Below, in pieces: positions 1 through 8,581 of a stretch of DNA of 64,000 bases. Source of the DNA: Nitrospira sp. (GTDB taxonomy: Bacteria; Nitrospirota; Nitrospiria; Nitrospirales; Nitrospiraceae); the NCBI GenBank assembly GCA_024998685.1, contig JACOEH010000005.1:62001-126000 (forward strand), in the 5' to 3' direction. The position numbers and the translations under genes were made by a program. Every line of letters begins with the position of its first letter. Positions within the stretch are counted from its first letter, which is position 1. Under the pieces are notes generated by a model. It saw only the letters and a list, made by a program, of their open reading frames with translations. It was not told where the DNA came from and made no database searches.

Positions 1-1167
1 GTAGTTTCATCGAATGACTTTGTCGTGGAAAATAACCTGGTCTTCGTCCCTTATCTGCCGGATTACATGGTCAGTACAACAACACTACACTTGGTGCAAG
101 AAATACGCGACAAAGTCCAAGATGCCGTCACGCTGGCAAAAGAATTGGGCGATGACAATATTCCCGTTTCGATGGTCGGACTTGGAGCTTATACATCGAT
201 CGTGACTCGCAATGCCGAACTCGTCAATGATTATGAAGTTCCGGTGACCACAGGTAATGCCTATACGACGGCGCTGACAATCTGCGGGGTCCTCCATGCC
301 GCCAAGTTGCGTGGCATTGATTTGCGCCATGCAACGGTGGCCGTCGTGGGGGCTTCGGGAAACATTGGAAGCGTGGTGTCCGAAATTCTGGCCGCATGTG
401 TCGGACGGTTAAAACTCGTGGGGAGGCCCGGTAAGGACCATCGGCTGCGGTTGAAATTCGTGCGAGAATTATGTTGGCGGAAGCTCTTACGGGTCTTGAG
501 ACAGGATACCAAAGAGCTGGACGGCCCTACCTACACGCCCGCAGGCGATCTCCTGACCCAAGTGGCCAACGTAATCGAGAAATATCGAGACCAATTTGCC
601 CAACAGAGCCCGGCACTCTTCCGGGTGCCGGATAACGCACCCATTCCGAAAGACACCGGTTCTCAGTTCGAAAGAGTCCTCGAAGGACTCCACCTTTCAT
701 CAAAGGAATATCCACCGATTGAGATAGCAATTGGACTCGAATCGTTATCGGACTGTGATGTCGTCGTGGTTGCAACGAATTCTCCCGATTCGAACCTCAT
801 TCTTCCGGATATGGTCAAACCAGGGGCGTTGGTATGTTGTTCCTCTGTCCCGTCCAACCTGAGCATTCGCTTCGAAGAGGATTTGAATCGCAATCTCGCC
901 TTCGACGGTGGCTTGGCTCAATTGCCAGAAGGCTCTCGCATCGACTTTGTCGGTATGCCGGGAGGGCGGCTGACTTATGGCTGTCTAGCGGAGACGCTCT
1001 TGCTGGGATTTGATGGAAGAAATCACTCCTTTAGTAAAGGAGCAATCACGAGCGAGCAAGTCTATGAAATTCTCAATATGGCTAAGACGTACGGCTTTTC
1101 CTTGGGCGACATCAAGCTGAACAACCGCATACTAGGCACAGGATTGTCCCCTTCAGGACGTCTGTGA
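1..1167 (+). CDS. Acyl-ACP reductase-like (fatty aldehyde-forming), 5' partial
   Basis: The reading frame is open to the first base of the window, so the true start lies upstream; a GTG at 25 is the first in-window start. Residues (from 25) resemble cyanobacterial long-chain acyl-ACP reductase: GLGAYTSIV near 52-60, VTTGNAYTT near 75-83, the Rossmann motif ATVAVVGASGNIGS near 104-117, and YGCLAETLLLGFDG near 318-331. The Cys at about 320 aligns with the acyl-enzyme cysteine known in that family (Cys294 of Synechococcus AAR). An insertion of about 90 residues follows the nucleotide-binding motif compared with cyanobacterial proteins. It lies 10 bases before an AMP-ligase and a carrier protein, which fits reduction of carrier-bound acyl chains to aldehydes. 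A quinate/shikimate-dehydrogenase-like fold of other function is the alternative. Confidence 0.7.
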   Translation, partial: VVSSNDFVVENNLVFVPYLPDYMVSTTTLHLVQEIRDKVQDAVTLAKELGDDNIPVSMVGLGAYTSIVTRNAELVNDYEVPVTTGNAYTTALTICGVLHAAKLRGIDLRHATVAVVGASGNIGSVVSEILAACVGRLKLVGRPGKDHRLRLKFVRELCWRKLLRVLRQDTKELDGPTYTPAGDLLTQVANVIEKYRDQFAQQSPALFRVPDNAPIPKDTGSQFERVLEGLHLSSKEYPPIEIAIGLESLSDCDVVVVATNSPDSNLILPDMVKPGALVCCSSVPSNLSIRFEEDLNRNLAFDGGLAQLPEGSRIDFVGMPGGRLTYGCLAETLLLGFDGRNHSFSKGAITSEQVYEILNMAKTYGFSLGDIKLNNRILGTGLSPSGRL

Positions 1168-1177
1168 GGATTCACCC

Positions 1178-3022
1178 ATGCTCACCGAGATAGCCCAAAA
1201 GCCGATCGGTCCATTCAAAGACCACCATTCCATACGGAGCATAGCCGATATCGTCGATAGCCACCTCAGCGCATACCGCAACCGCCCCGCAATCCGTTAC
1301 AATACGGGTACGACGTACGTAACAGTCTGTTTTGACGCCTATCTTGGACATCTCAACGCCACAATTCGTGCCATCAAGGCGCGCGGCCTTGAACAAAAAG
1401 TCTTCGCATCATTTTGCAACAATCGCTTAGAATGGGATGTTACCGCCCTGGCAGTTTTCTACACCGCAAACATTCTGTTTCCCCTCGACACAAAGTTGAA
1501 CGATGCGGAACTTAAACATGTCCTATCGATAAATCCGCCCGACTACGTCCTCGTCAGTCTGGCGCAAGTCAAGCGACTTCGTTCCGTATTGGACGAGTTA
1601 TCGATTACTCCTCATGTATTCGTGGCGGATTTATGCTCGATATTTGAAGATGAGCATGTACCGCCCGTTGAGTTGCGACAGGGGGAGCTAAGCTTTAAAC
1701 ACGTTCTGGCTACTGTCGATTCCTCCATTGAAATTGTCGCAAGCCCCCAGCTTAAGATTACGGATACCATTCTCGGCCACTATCCAACATCCGGGACAAC
1801 CACTCTTCCGAAAATCGTTCAGATCACACACGGCAACATTGTGGCTCAAATCAATGAAACGGTCGACCTCATCAATTTAAGGAACAACGAAGATCTATTG
1901 AGTATGAACTCCTATGCACACATCGTCATGCTGACAGAGTTTCTGGTGACCAAAATGCGTGGATTCACCGTTACGTATTTTACGCGGGAACCCGATGAGG
2001 AGGGTGTACTTGAGAGCGAAATCAGAAAGCTCAAACGGTTAGGAGTACGGATCAAGGTCTTCATGGCCGCGCCAAAGTTTTGGATCTTCCTACTCAAGGA
2101 AGTTCTCGAAGAAATGAAGAATACCCCCACCCTTCACACGCTGTACAAATACATTGAAAGCTTCGAGAAAAATCACAAACTGTACGACATCGGAAGCCTG
2201 GACAAGGCCAAACTCGCCGCGATGAAAACCTCCTTGTGCCACAAATTGGGCGGGTATTTCAGTTATGGCATTTCGTCTTCGTCCAAACTTGATGGTGCCA
2301 TCGTGGAAATATTCGGGAAACTCGGCATTACCATCATCGACGTCTACCATGCGACCGAATGTTCCGGGATTATCTCCCGTAATCGGTTGAACGACATAGC
2401 CCCCAGTACATGCGGGCGGATGAACAGTCTCCTGCAGTACCGATTGACAGATCAACGACAGGTTCCTCACATCCATGCTGCACTGGGTGTTCTTGAGGTA
2501 AAAGGTCCGACCGTGATGCATTCCTATCTTGGTGAAGAACGAAATCCTGGTTCTTCTGGGGATGGTTATTTTCGAACCGGAGATCTGTGCTGGTTCGACG
2601 AGCGTGGTTACTTACATGTGGTTGGACGAGAAGCGGAACTGATTCGATGGGACGATGGCAGCTATATAGACCCTCAACACCTGTCGAATCTCCTGGGGAG
2701 AAATATCTACGTGAAAGACGCACTAGTAACACGCTTACGCCCGCTAGACAATTTTCTGAGCGTCTTCATCTATCCTGACTACACACGTATCCACAAGGAT
2801 GAGATGTGGGAAAAGGATATTGAAACGGGTGTCAGCGAACACATGGCCTTGCGAACACGATTGGAGCAGGCCATCGATTTCGCTCAATCGGTTGCTGGTA
2901 TTACGCCGGAGTTGAGCAAGAACACAATCTATATTCTGCCGCACGCATTAGAGTGCACGCCCACACATAACATAAAGTACTTATTTGAACTGAACCGGTT
3001 GCATTTGGCGACCACCATTTAA
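1178..3022 (+). CDS. AMP-dependent acyl synthetase/ligase
   Basis: A 614-residue member of the acyl-CoA/acyl-ACP synthetase (ANL) superfamily, which activates carboxylic acids as acyl-adenylates. The adenylate P-loop is TSGTTTLPK near residues 204-212, with Thr where Gly or Ser is usual. A5 and A7-A8-type motifs follow: DVYHATECSG near 388, YFRTGDLCWFDERGY near 464 and GREAELIRWDDGSYIDP near 483. The C-terminal lid seems altered, since the usual catalytic-lysine motif is not evident. It sits between an acyl-ACP reductase (10-base gap) and an acyl carrier protein (24-base gap), so loading an acyl group onto that carrier is the likely job. The exact acyl substrate cannot be read from sequence. 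Confidence 0.8.
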   Translation: MLTEIAQKPIGPFKDHHSIRSIADIVDSHLSAYRNRPAIRYNTGTTYVTVCFDAYLGHLNATIRAIKARGLEQKVFASFCNNRLEWDVTALAVFYTANILFPLDTKLNDAELKHVLSINPPDYVLVSLAQVKRLRSVLDELSITPHVFVADLCSIFEDEHVPPVELRQGELSFKHVLATVDSSIEIVASPQLKITDTILGHYPTSGTTTLPKIVQITHGNIVAQINETVDLINLRNNEDLLSMNSYAHIVMLTEFLVTKMRGFTVTYFTREPDEEGVLESEIRKLKRLGVRIKVFMAAPKFWIFLLKEVLEEMKNTPTLHTLYKYIESFEKNHKLYDIGSLDKAKLAAMKTSLCHKLGGYFSYGISSSSKLDGAIVEIFGKLGITIIDVYHATECSGIISRNRLNDIAPSTCGRMNSLLQYRLTDQRQVPHIHAALGVLEVKGPTVMHSYLGEERNPGSSGDGYFRTGDLCWFDERGYLHVVGREAELIRWDDGSYIDPQHLSNLLGRNIYVKDALVTRLRPLDNFLSVFIYPDYTRIHKDEMWEKDIETGVSEHMALRTRLEQAIDFAQSVAGITPELSKNTIYILPHALECTPTHNIKYLFELNRLHLATTI

Positions 3023-3046
3023 CGAACGTCCACCCGAGAAGGTGGG

Positions 3047-3358
3047 ATGGAGGACGCACAGGATATGCCAACTACTACATCCGAAGCCAACATTATGACA
3101 CGGTTATTGACCGTGTGTGAAAAACAAGGGTTATTCTCAGCAGATAATGGAGCGCCAGATGTGGACGAAGACCTCATAGAAGGCAGCGGTCTTGACTCGA
3201 TGGGGTTGACCTACCTCCTGGCTATTATCGAAGAGGAGTTTTCAGTCGAGATTCCGCCACCCATGATGGTCTCCGAATTGCGATCCATTCGATTGATCGC
3301 GGCATATCTTGCTGAGCGCCTTGCGGCTTCCAATGACACTAACGTACGCATACGGTAG
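3047..3358 (+). CDS. Acyl carrier protein
   Basis: A 103-residue acidic protein with the phosphopantetheine site GSGLDSMGL, Ser at about residue 51, followed by the acidic helix IIEEEFSVEIPP typical of carrier proteins. The ATG at 3065, preceded by GGAGG-like bases, is an alternative start and would give a 97-residue protein. It is third in the run reductase-ligase-carrier and probably holds the acyl chain made by the ligase and reduced by the reductase. The C-terminal tail ends in a basic stretch unlike housekeeping AcpP. Confidence 0.82.
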   Translation: MEDAQDMPTTTSEANIMTRLLTVCEKQGLFSADNGAPDVDEDLIEGSGLDSMGLTYLLAIIEEEFSVEIPPPMMVSELRSIRLIAAYLAERLAASNDTNVRIR

Positions 3359-3477
3359 ACCCACCATCCGCGTTATTAGGTTGGCCGAGCCGATGAAATA
3401 TTGAGTAAACTCGAACGGCACTACGCAGCGGCGTGTGCCGCCTTTCAGCAAGCACTCACCAAAGGGAGAATGGCGGC

Positions 3478-4656
3478 ATGATGATGAACGAACGGCAGCC
3501 GACGGCCTTGATCATCGACGATGATAGCGTCGTGCGATTGCTGGCCCGTGAAGTGCTCGAACAATCGGGGTGGATGGTCGATGAGGCTGAAAATGGGCGC
3601 ATTGGACTCGAGGCATTTGTTCGCCGACGTCCTGATTTGGTGTTGCTGGACATCGTGATGCCGGAAAGGGATGGTTTTGCAGTCTGCACCGAGCTGCGAC
3701 GATTGCTGGAAGGCATGCACGTCCCGGTGCTGATTATGACGGGACTGGAAGACTATCAGTCAATTACCCAAGCCTATGATGCCGGAGCCACCGATTTCAT
3801 CGTCAAGCCGATCAATGGCCTCTTGCTTGGGCATCGAGTGCGGTACATGCTCCGAGCCAGCCAGGCTATGCGCGACCTGCGAGAGAGCCAGGGTAAATTG
3901 ATGCAGGCCCGCGACGCCGCTCTTGAAGGCGCCCGCTTGAAGTCTGAGTTTCTAGCGACGATCAGCCACGAGATTCGAACGCCGATGAACGGTATCATCG
4001 GGATGGATGAATTGCTACTCGATACGGATCTCACACCGGAGCAACGGGAGTATGCAGAGACGATCAAGCTTTCGGCCGAAGCTTTGCTCGAAATCGTGAA
4101 CGACATGTTAGATTTTTCCAACCTGGATGCCGGGCGGGCCACGCTGAGCCGAGAGAGGTTCTCGTTGAGTCGGGTTGTCGATGAGCAGATGGCGCTGTAC
4201 CGAGATCGAGCCAGAGAGAAAGGTATCCTGCTGCGTCACGACATAGCATGGACCGTGCCGGCGGAACTCTGGGGCGATCCGGCTCGTCTTGGCCGTCTTC
4301 TGTCCGTCTTACTCGGCAACGCCGTGAAATTTACGGAACGCGGGGAGGTCCATCTTTTCATTGAGGCCGCACCTCGGCCGATAAGGGCCAAGCCCGATGC
4401 GGTGTCCGACGTGAGTCAAATCCGATTTTCCGTGATTGATACGGGGATAGGGATCGATACGGCGGATGCCCACCGGGTGTTTCAGCCGTTCGTTCAAGCA
4501 GACGGGTCATATCAACGCAAGTATGGAGGGGCTGGTCTCGGGTTGGCGCTCGCCAAGCAGTTGGTCGAGCTAATGGGTGGAACTATCGATCTCGAAAGCC
4601 AACCAGGTAAAGGCAGTCGCTTCTGGTTTGACCTCCCAGTGACACGGGTGGGATGA
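3478..4656 (+). CDS. Response receiver-histidine kinase hybrid
   Basis: The protein begins with three possible ATG codons (3478, 3481, 3484) after an AGGGAGAA-type ribosome site. Domains in order: receiver with phospho-acceptor Asp at about residue 58 ([12 protein letters not shown]) and Lys in VKPIN; a short coiled linker; HisKA dimerisation domain with His at about residue 164 ([11 protein letters not shown]); HATPase with N box [13 protein letters not shown]1 DTGIGID and G2 [19 protein letters not shown]. There are no membrane segments, so it is a cytosolic relay kinase. Downstream, bases 4712-4763 translate in part as VIVKTLEKLGYRV, which looks like the start of a second receiver, so the gene may once have ended with another receiver that has decayed. 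Confidence 0.85.
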   Translation: MMMNERQPTALIIDDDSVVRLLAREVLEQSGWMVDEAENGRIGLEAFVRRRPDLVLLDIVMPERDGFAVCTELRRLLEGMHVPVLIMTGLEDYQSITQAYDAGATDFIVKPINGLLLGHRVRYMLRASQAMRDLRESQGKLMQARDAALEGARLKSEFLATISHEIRTPMNGIIGMDELLLDTDLTPEQREYAETIKLSAEALLEIVNDMLDFSNLDAGRATLSRERFSLSRVVDEQMALYRDRAREKGILLRHDIAWTVPAELWGDPARLGRLLSVLLGNAVKFTERGEVHLFIEAAPRPIRAKPDAVSDVSQIRFSVIDTGIGIDTADAHRVFQPFVQADGSYQRKYGGAGLGLALAKQLVELMGGTIDLESQPGKGSRFWFDLPVTRVG

Positions 4657-4786
4657 CTCTCACCCGCAACCAATTGAGCCTGGCTGTGCCTTGATCTATG
4701 TGAAGGAAATAGTCCAGTCAGGCCGTTATTGTGAAAACGCTTGAGAAGCTCGGTTATCGGGTCCGGACCACTACCATGACACGCCG

Positions 4787-4894
4787 CTATATCGAGGCCA
4801 TGAGTTCTTCAAGCCCGAGCTGCGCGCCGATCTTGCGGACGTTTCCGTCCCAGGGCAACAAATCGGATAGCGGGATTTGGACGATGTCAGTCAT
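4787..4894 (-). pseudogene. N-terminal stub of ParB/Spo0J-type nuclease domain protein
   Basis: Thirty-five codons read MTDIVQIPLSDLLPWDGN and continue to LEELMASI, then a TAG stop. This matches the first beta strand and helix of ParB-like proteins (IPLxxLxPxxxNVRK...IEELAASI). Everything after the first helix is missing, so it cannot work as a partition protein. It follows the MGLDMYL-type gene by two bases on the same strand, an order usual in plasmids and phages. Confidence 0.5.
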
Positions 4895-4895
4895 G

Positions 4896-5307
4896 TTATT
4901 TTTCCTTTCGTTTCCCATGGTGGTTACCAGCTTGCTCGGTAGTAGACGCCGCTGAAACGCCGTCTTCTATCGTGCGGAGCCAATCGAGTGCGGCGGTGAA
5001 GATCCGGATATCCGCGTCTCTTTCGGTGCCGTCCGAAACGCCGACGAAAAGGCCTTCGGTGTATGGGAGGGCGTTCCGCGCGACGGCATCAATGATCTTC
5101 TGGAGGTCGTCGACCGAGAGGTCGATCGGTTCGCAGTTATCGACACCTTTCGCGAAGGTTTGCACGATGTAGCCGTGCAGGTTCGGATGCTTCCGCCAGT
5201 AGCCAAGCTGGAGAATCTTTTCACTCAGCTCGAAGCCGTCTTCCATCGGTCGGCGTTGATCCAGGGGTTTCTTCCAGTCCGTCCAGCAGATACATGTCTA
5301 GTCCCAT
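4896..5307 (-). pseudogene. MGLDMYL-family phage/plasmid protein, frameshifted
   Basis: The ATG at 5307 starts MGLDMYLLDGLEE, the hallmark N-terminus of a small phage and plasmid family, but this frame soon runs into a stop. The rest of the family pattern (LGYWRKHPNLHGYIVQTF, near 5200-5150) continues in another frame through to 4896. A single indel at about 5270-5290 joins the two. The family has no established function. The next gene on this strand is a ParB stub, so this is likely a broken plasmid or phage module. Confidence 0.55.
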
Positions 5308-5317
5308 GATGTCTTTC

Positions 5318-5548
5318 CTTTCGTTGGTGGGCCTGCGTGCGCGGCACATCAACGTCGCGCATGGCCTTTATCCGCGCGAAATCTGGAGTCCGCGCGCTCA
5401 ACAAACGCTCGTCGACTATCTGCAATCAAATATCTCGCAACGCTCTGCTCGCACCTATGCTGGCGGGTTGACGAAATTCGAGCCGCGAGAAACGGAAGGG
5501 CTGATGGTGCCAGGCCCCGCCATGCTCTCGGCGGGAGTCATGCAGTGA
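5318..5548 (+). pseudogene. C-terminal fragment of type II adenine methyltransferase
   Basis: Only the tail is present. The segment NISQRSARTYAGGLTKFEPR resembles the C-terminus of SalI/XamI-class N6-adenine methyltransferases (YGGGLTKFEPRELERL). The catalytic domain is absent; its place is taken by the oppositely oriented MGLDMYL gene. The stop codon TGA overlaps the GTG start of the next frame, the translational coupling expected for a restriction-modification pair. Confidence 0.5.
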
Positions 5549-5820
5549 TCGATCCGCCGTTGTGGACAGGTTCTCAGCTTGAAGCCGACCGCCTAAATGC
5601 CATACGTTTATTCCGTAAGGAACGAACGGAAGAGCCTCTTGAAGATTATCTGGAGGGCTCCGACGAGTACCAGGGGTACATCGAGAGCTGCTCGAAACGA
5701 CGGTCGACCTGTCGCGCCTCGATAGCACGGCGCTCGAAGTTCTAACAGACCCGCATTTGCTCCAAGCTTTCCGGTACATTGCCGCACCGCCGATTTCAGC
5801 CGATGATCTGAAAGTACTGG
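5545..5820 (+). pseudogene. N-terminal fragment of XamI-like restriction endonuclease
   Basis: The GTG start at 5545 overlaps the methyltransferase stop. The first frame reads MIDPPLWTGSQLEADRLNAI and on to YIES at about 5690, then a one-base indel shifts the continuing homologous reading (LLETTVDLSRLDSTALEVL, then APPISADDLKVLADATLS) into the next frame. The pattern resembles the XamI restriction endonuclease family, judged from memory and not by search. The gene is cut at about 5820 by IS3-type transposase debris on the opposite strand. It is certainly non-functional. Confidence 0.45.
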
Positions 5821-6345
5821 CCGATGCTACGCTGTCGAAGGACCAATGGATACTGCAGATGCAATTCGTCAATCCGACGCATGAGCGCCAGCATCGTATT
5901 GGGAACGGGTCTTGGGTGGTAGTACGCCGTTGACCGGGCAAGCTGCAGTAGCTGGCATTGGCGCCCGATGGATAAGGGATGTGTTCGGTCAATCATCGCT
6001 TTGCGCTCAGCAAGCCCGCCTTGGTGAGCGCGCCTTCTAAAAAATCATTCTCCAAGGTCAGTTGCCCAATCTTGGCATGCAGCCTCTTCAGATCCGGCGC
6101 ATCCGCTGGTGGGTGGGGCCCCCACACACGTCTGCGGCTCGGGCCAGTAGTTGCTGCTTCCAGTCCGTGATCTGGTGGGGTGGACCTGGAAGTGCTCAGC
6201 CAACTCGGCCAGCGTTTTGTCGCCTTTGACGGCGGCCAAGGCCACCTGGGCCTTAAAGGTGGCTCCGTGATTCCGTCTCGTTCGTTTCATCGCCTCGCTC
6301 CTTTCGTTGACCATCTCTTGATGATCTTCGTGAAGCCAGGCTCCC
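5820..6345 (-). mobile_element. Degenerate IS3-family insertion sequence remnant
   Basis: Two transposase pieces lie in transposon order on the minus strand. The upstream one (6290-6045) starts [20 protein letters not shown], an OrfA helix-turn-helix subunit, and is frameshifted after HFQVHP. The downstream one (5996-5840) reads MIDRTHPLSIGRQCQLLQLA and ends at DELHLQYP, the beginning of OrfB (HTH_21 region). The DDE core is missing. No terminal inverted repeats were found. The right end interrupts the XamI-like gene. Confidence 0.65.
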
Positions 6346-6527
6346 ACTTACCATATTGTCCGAATTTCCGGAGCCCCTCTTAGATCAGATCAACGGATTC
6401 GGGTCGGATGTGTTCGCGGAGGATCGTGAGGTTGTCCCCATAGAAAAGCTTGGATTCATCGGAAAGCATTCTAGGTAGATATATCGGCTAAAGAGTTACA
6501 TTACTTAAAAGTTAAACACTTGCGTCA

Positions 6528-7609
6528 GTGTCTCGGCGCGCCCAGTATAGTGGTGCATTGCGGCGACACAGAAGGGAGCAGATCTATGCGGCGATGTCGG
6601 CATCAAAAGACACTCCACCCGATGTTCAGCAACTGAATGCCGACAAGCAGAGTGTGGAGGCTGGTAGCGCCATCTTTGAGGCCATGGAATTAGACGGAGC
6701 GGAAGAACGGATAAAGTCTCTGGTCTTGTTCCTGGAGTCACTAGAAAACGAGATTCGTGGCGAAATAAAACGGCAATCTGAGAAGGTAATGGGGGAAATC
6801 TCTGGTGACATTCGGGGCATGTGGAGCATTCTCCATCCTTCTAAGGAAATACAGGAGATTGAACTCATTGTCCCTGCGGATAAGGCAATTGATATTGGGT
6901 TGAAGTTCTATGGTGTCAAACAGAACTTGCCAAGGTTAACTCTCTCTGAGGGCTACCGCAACAGTCTTGGGCTTTGCATCTTCTTGAGCATGGCAAAACG
7001 AGAATCTCAAAAGGATCGACCAATTTTGTTAGACGATGTAGTGGTGAGTTTTGATAGAAACCATAGAGGCATGCTAGTCGAACTGCTTGAGAAGGAATTT
7101 AGTGGCCGACAGGTCTTTATCCTTACCCATGATCGCGATTGGTATATTGAGCTTCGGCATCAGCTTGACGGGGGAAGGTGGACATTCAAGGCGCTGATGC
7201 CGTACGAGAATCCCGAAACTGGCATTCGGTGGTCTGCCAAGAGCGCGGGGTTCGACGACGCCAGAGCGCAACTTGATGGTTATCCAGACTCCGCTGCAAC
7301 ACAGCGCGAAAGATCATGGAGATCGAACTTGCCATACTCACTGAGCACCTAAAGATCAGGTGGCCCTACCTCCATCGTGAAAAAAATGATCATAGAGGAA
7401 CACACGCCTTTTTGTCCCAGATAATTTCTGATAGAAAGAGGTATTTCCAGAAAAAAGGATTGGTTGGATACGAGCCCTATGATGATGCGATTGCTGCGTT
7501 CCATGATGCAGATAAGCTTTTGGTCTCATGGGGAAATAAATCCTCTCATTCCTACGACATTGTAAATAATGAGGCCAACAAGCTTATTCGGCGTGCGAGA
7601 AAGCATTGA
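6528..7609 (+). pseudogene. SMC/RecF-like ATPase, C-terminal part, frameshifted
   Basis: The frame holds an ABC-ATPase C-terminal half: coiled-coil-like segment at residues 45-100, ABC signature variant LSEGYRNSLG near 140, Walker B RPILLDDVVVSFD near 165 and switch histidine LTHDRDW near 200. No Walker A lies upstream, so the 5' half is missing. Near 7295 the frame slips: the first frame ends at 7352, while a matching continuation (ARKIMEIELAILTEHLKIRW) reads in another frame to 7609. This continuation is a small helical domain of unknown role. Such ATPases serve in DNA repair or anti-phage defence, but the target is unknown and this copy is probably dead. Confidence 0.6.
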
Positions 7610-7722
7610 AGTTATTTTACTGTGCCAGCTGCGAGAAGCCTGTCTACAAACTGGATGATGCAAGTGGAGAATTTGTTCAATGTGAGTGCAGCGGTCTTCG
7701 TTGGCGGTATGGGAAGACGTAA
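7606..7722 (+). CDS. Small zinc-ribbon-like protein
   Basis: A 38-residue frame starts at TTG 7606, overlapping the stop of the ATPase remnant (TTGA). It contains YCASCEKPVY and, 16 residues later, VQCECSGLRW, a CxxC plus CxC pattern that could bind one zinc ion. Coupling to the preceding gene suggests it belonged to the same operon. There is no homolog I can name; it might instead be the tail of the broken ATPase. Confidence 0.4.
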   Translation: MKLFYCASCEKPVYKLDDASGEFVQCECSGLRWRYGKT

Positions 7723-7784
7723 AGTTAGGGCAAGAATCTTCTTCTTGCGTTCGATCATAGACAGACCTTTAATCGGCTGAGAAC

Positions 7785-8123
7785 TCACGCGGTTTGCTGA
7801 GTTTTGGTGTCCTTGTTCCGGATTCGCACAAGATGGACTTTGTTCTTCGGCTCTTTGAAACGCGCATACACTTCCAGATCGCCCCCTAAAGCCTCGACAT
7901 ATCCGCGCAACGTTGAAATCCTCATATCATCACGGTTTTCGAGCCGAGAGACGGCGGCCTGTTTCAGGCCAAGAACCTCGGCTGTGGCTTCCTGTGAGCG
8001 ATCAAGGGCTCGACGAAGCTCCTGCAGGGTCATTTCTTCAGCCATGATCTCCGTGGCACGCGCTTCAACAGCGTGCCGGCGCTTTTTCGGAAGAGATTTC
8101 ATTACTTCGTCATGTGTTCTCAT
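7785..8123 (-). CDS. HigA-type XRE antitoxin
   Basis: A 112-residue protein with a Cro/C1 helix-turn-helix at about residues 38-75 (SQEATAEVLGLKQAAVSRLE), followed by the typical MRISTLRGYVEALGGDLEVY stretch. In this family the antitoxin binds and blocks the toxin and represses the operon. Its ATG overlaps the toxin stop by four bases (ATGA), so the order is toxin first, as in higBA. The palindrome at 8553-8568 is its probable operator. Confidence 0.85.
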   Translation of the reverse strand: MRTHDEVMKSLPKKRRHAVEARATEIMAEEMTLQELRRALDRSQEATAEVLGLKQAAVSRLENRDDMRISTLRGYVEALGGDLEVYARFKEPKNKVHLVRIRNKDTKTQQTA

Positions 8124-8506
8124 TGTTTCTTCTCCTTCTCTTTGTCCTTTCTCAACCCCTTAGTCATCTCCTTCAAATGCAGGGTGAATTCATTATCCGC
8201 CAGAGGAATATTCCTGTCATACCATCGTTTGTCTCCGACCTTGGATCCACCAAGAAGGAGAACCGCTTGACGGTCAGGATCGAAGGCGAACAAGATTCTG
8301 ACCGGATCCCCCTTGAACTGTATCCTCAGCTCCTTCATGTTTTGGCGCACAGAGCCCTTAATATGATCAACACGCGGCCTACCAAGTGTTGGTCCCAGCA
8401 CTTTCAGCACCTCAAGATGCGCCAGGATCTCGTCCTGCAAATCCTCGCCGCACTTCTCGAACCATGCACTGTAGCGCGACCGGTAAATAATCGTCCATTG
8501 CTTCAT
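8120..8506 (-). CDS. HigB/Gp49-type RNase toxin
   Basis: The start chosen is the ATG at 8506 (MKQWTIIYRSRYSAWFE); earlier codons lack family similarity. Residues 20-95 carry the phage-derived Gp49/HigB pattern: EILAHLEVLKVLGPTLGRP, VRQNMKELRIQFKGDPVRIL and FAFDPDRQAVLLLGGSK. Members are ribosome-dependent mRNA interferases. The C-terminus ends in a long lysine-rich tail. The partner antitoxin follows with a four-base overlap. Nothing suggests inactivation, so this may be a working addiction pair. Confidence 0.85.
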   Translation of the reverse strand: MKQWTIIYRSRYSAWFEKCGEDLQDEILAHLEVLKVLGPTLGRPRVDHIKGSVRQNMKELRIQFKGDPVRILFAFDPDRQAVLLLGGSKVGDKRWYDRNIPLADNEFTLHLKEMTKGLRKDKEKEKKQ

Positions 8507-8549
8507 CCGGCCGCCCAAGCCCCCAATCTTATGATATGACACAAGGGTT

Positions 8550-8578
8550 ATAATTACATTAATGTAATATCTTGTCAA
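8550..8578 (-). promoter_or_regulatory. Promoter and operator of the toxin-antitoxin operon
   Basis: On the minus strand a consensus -35 box TTGACA (8578-8573) is followed after 16 bases by a -10-like TAATTA (8556-8551). The spacer and -10 are overlapped by the perfect 16-bp palindrome ATTACATTAATGTAAT (8553-8568). Binding of the XRE antitoxin there would shut the promoter, the usual autoregulation of such modules. Confidence 0.65.
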
Positions 8579-8581
8579 GCC

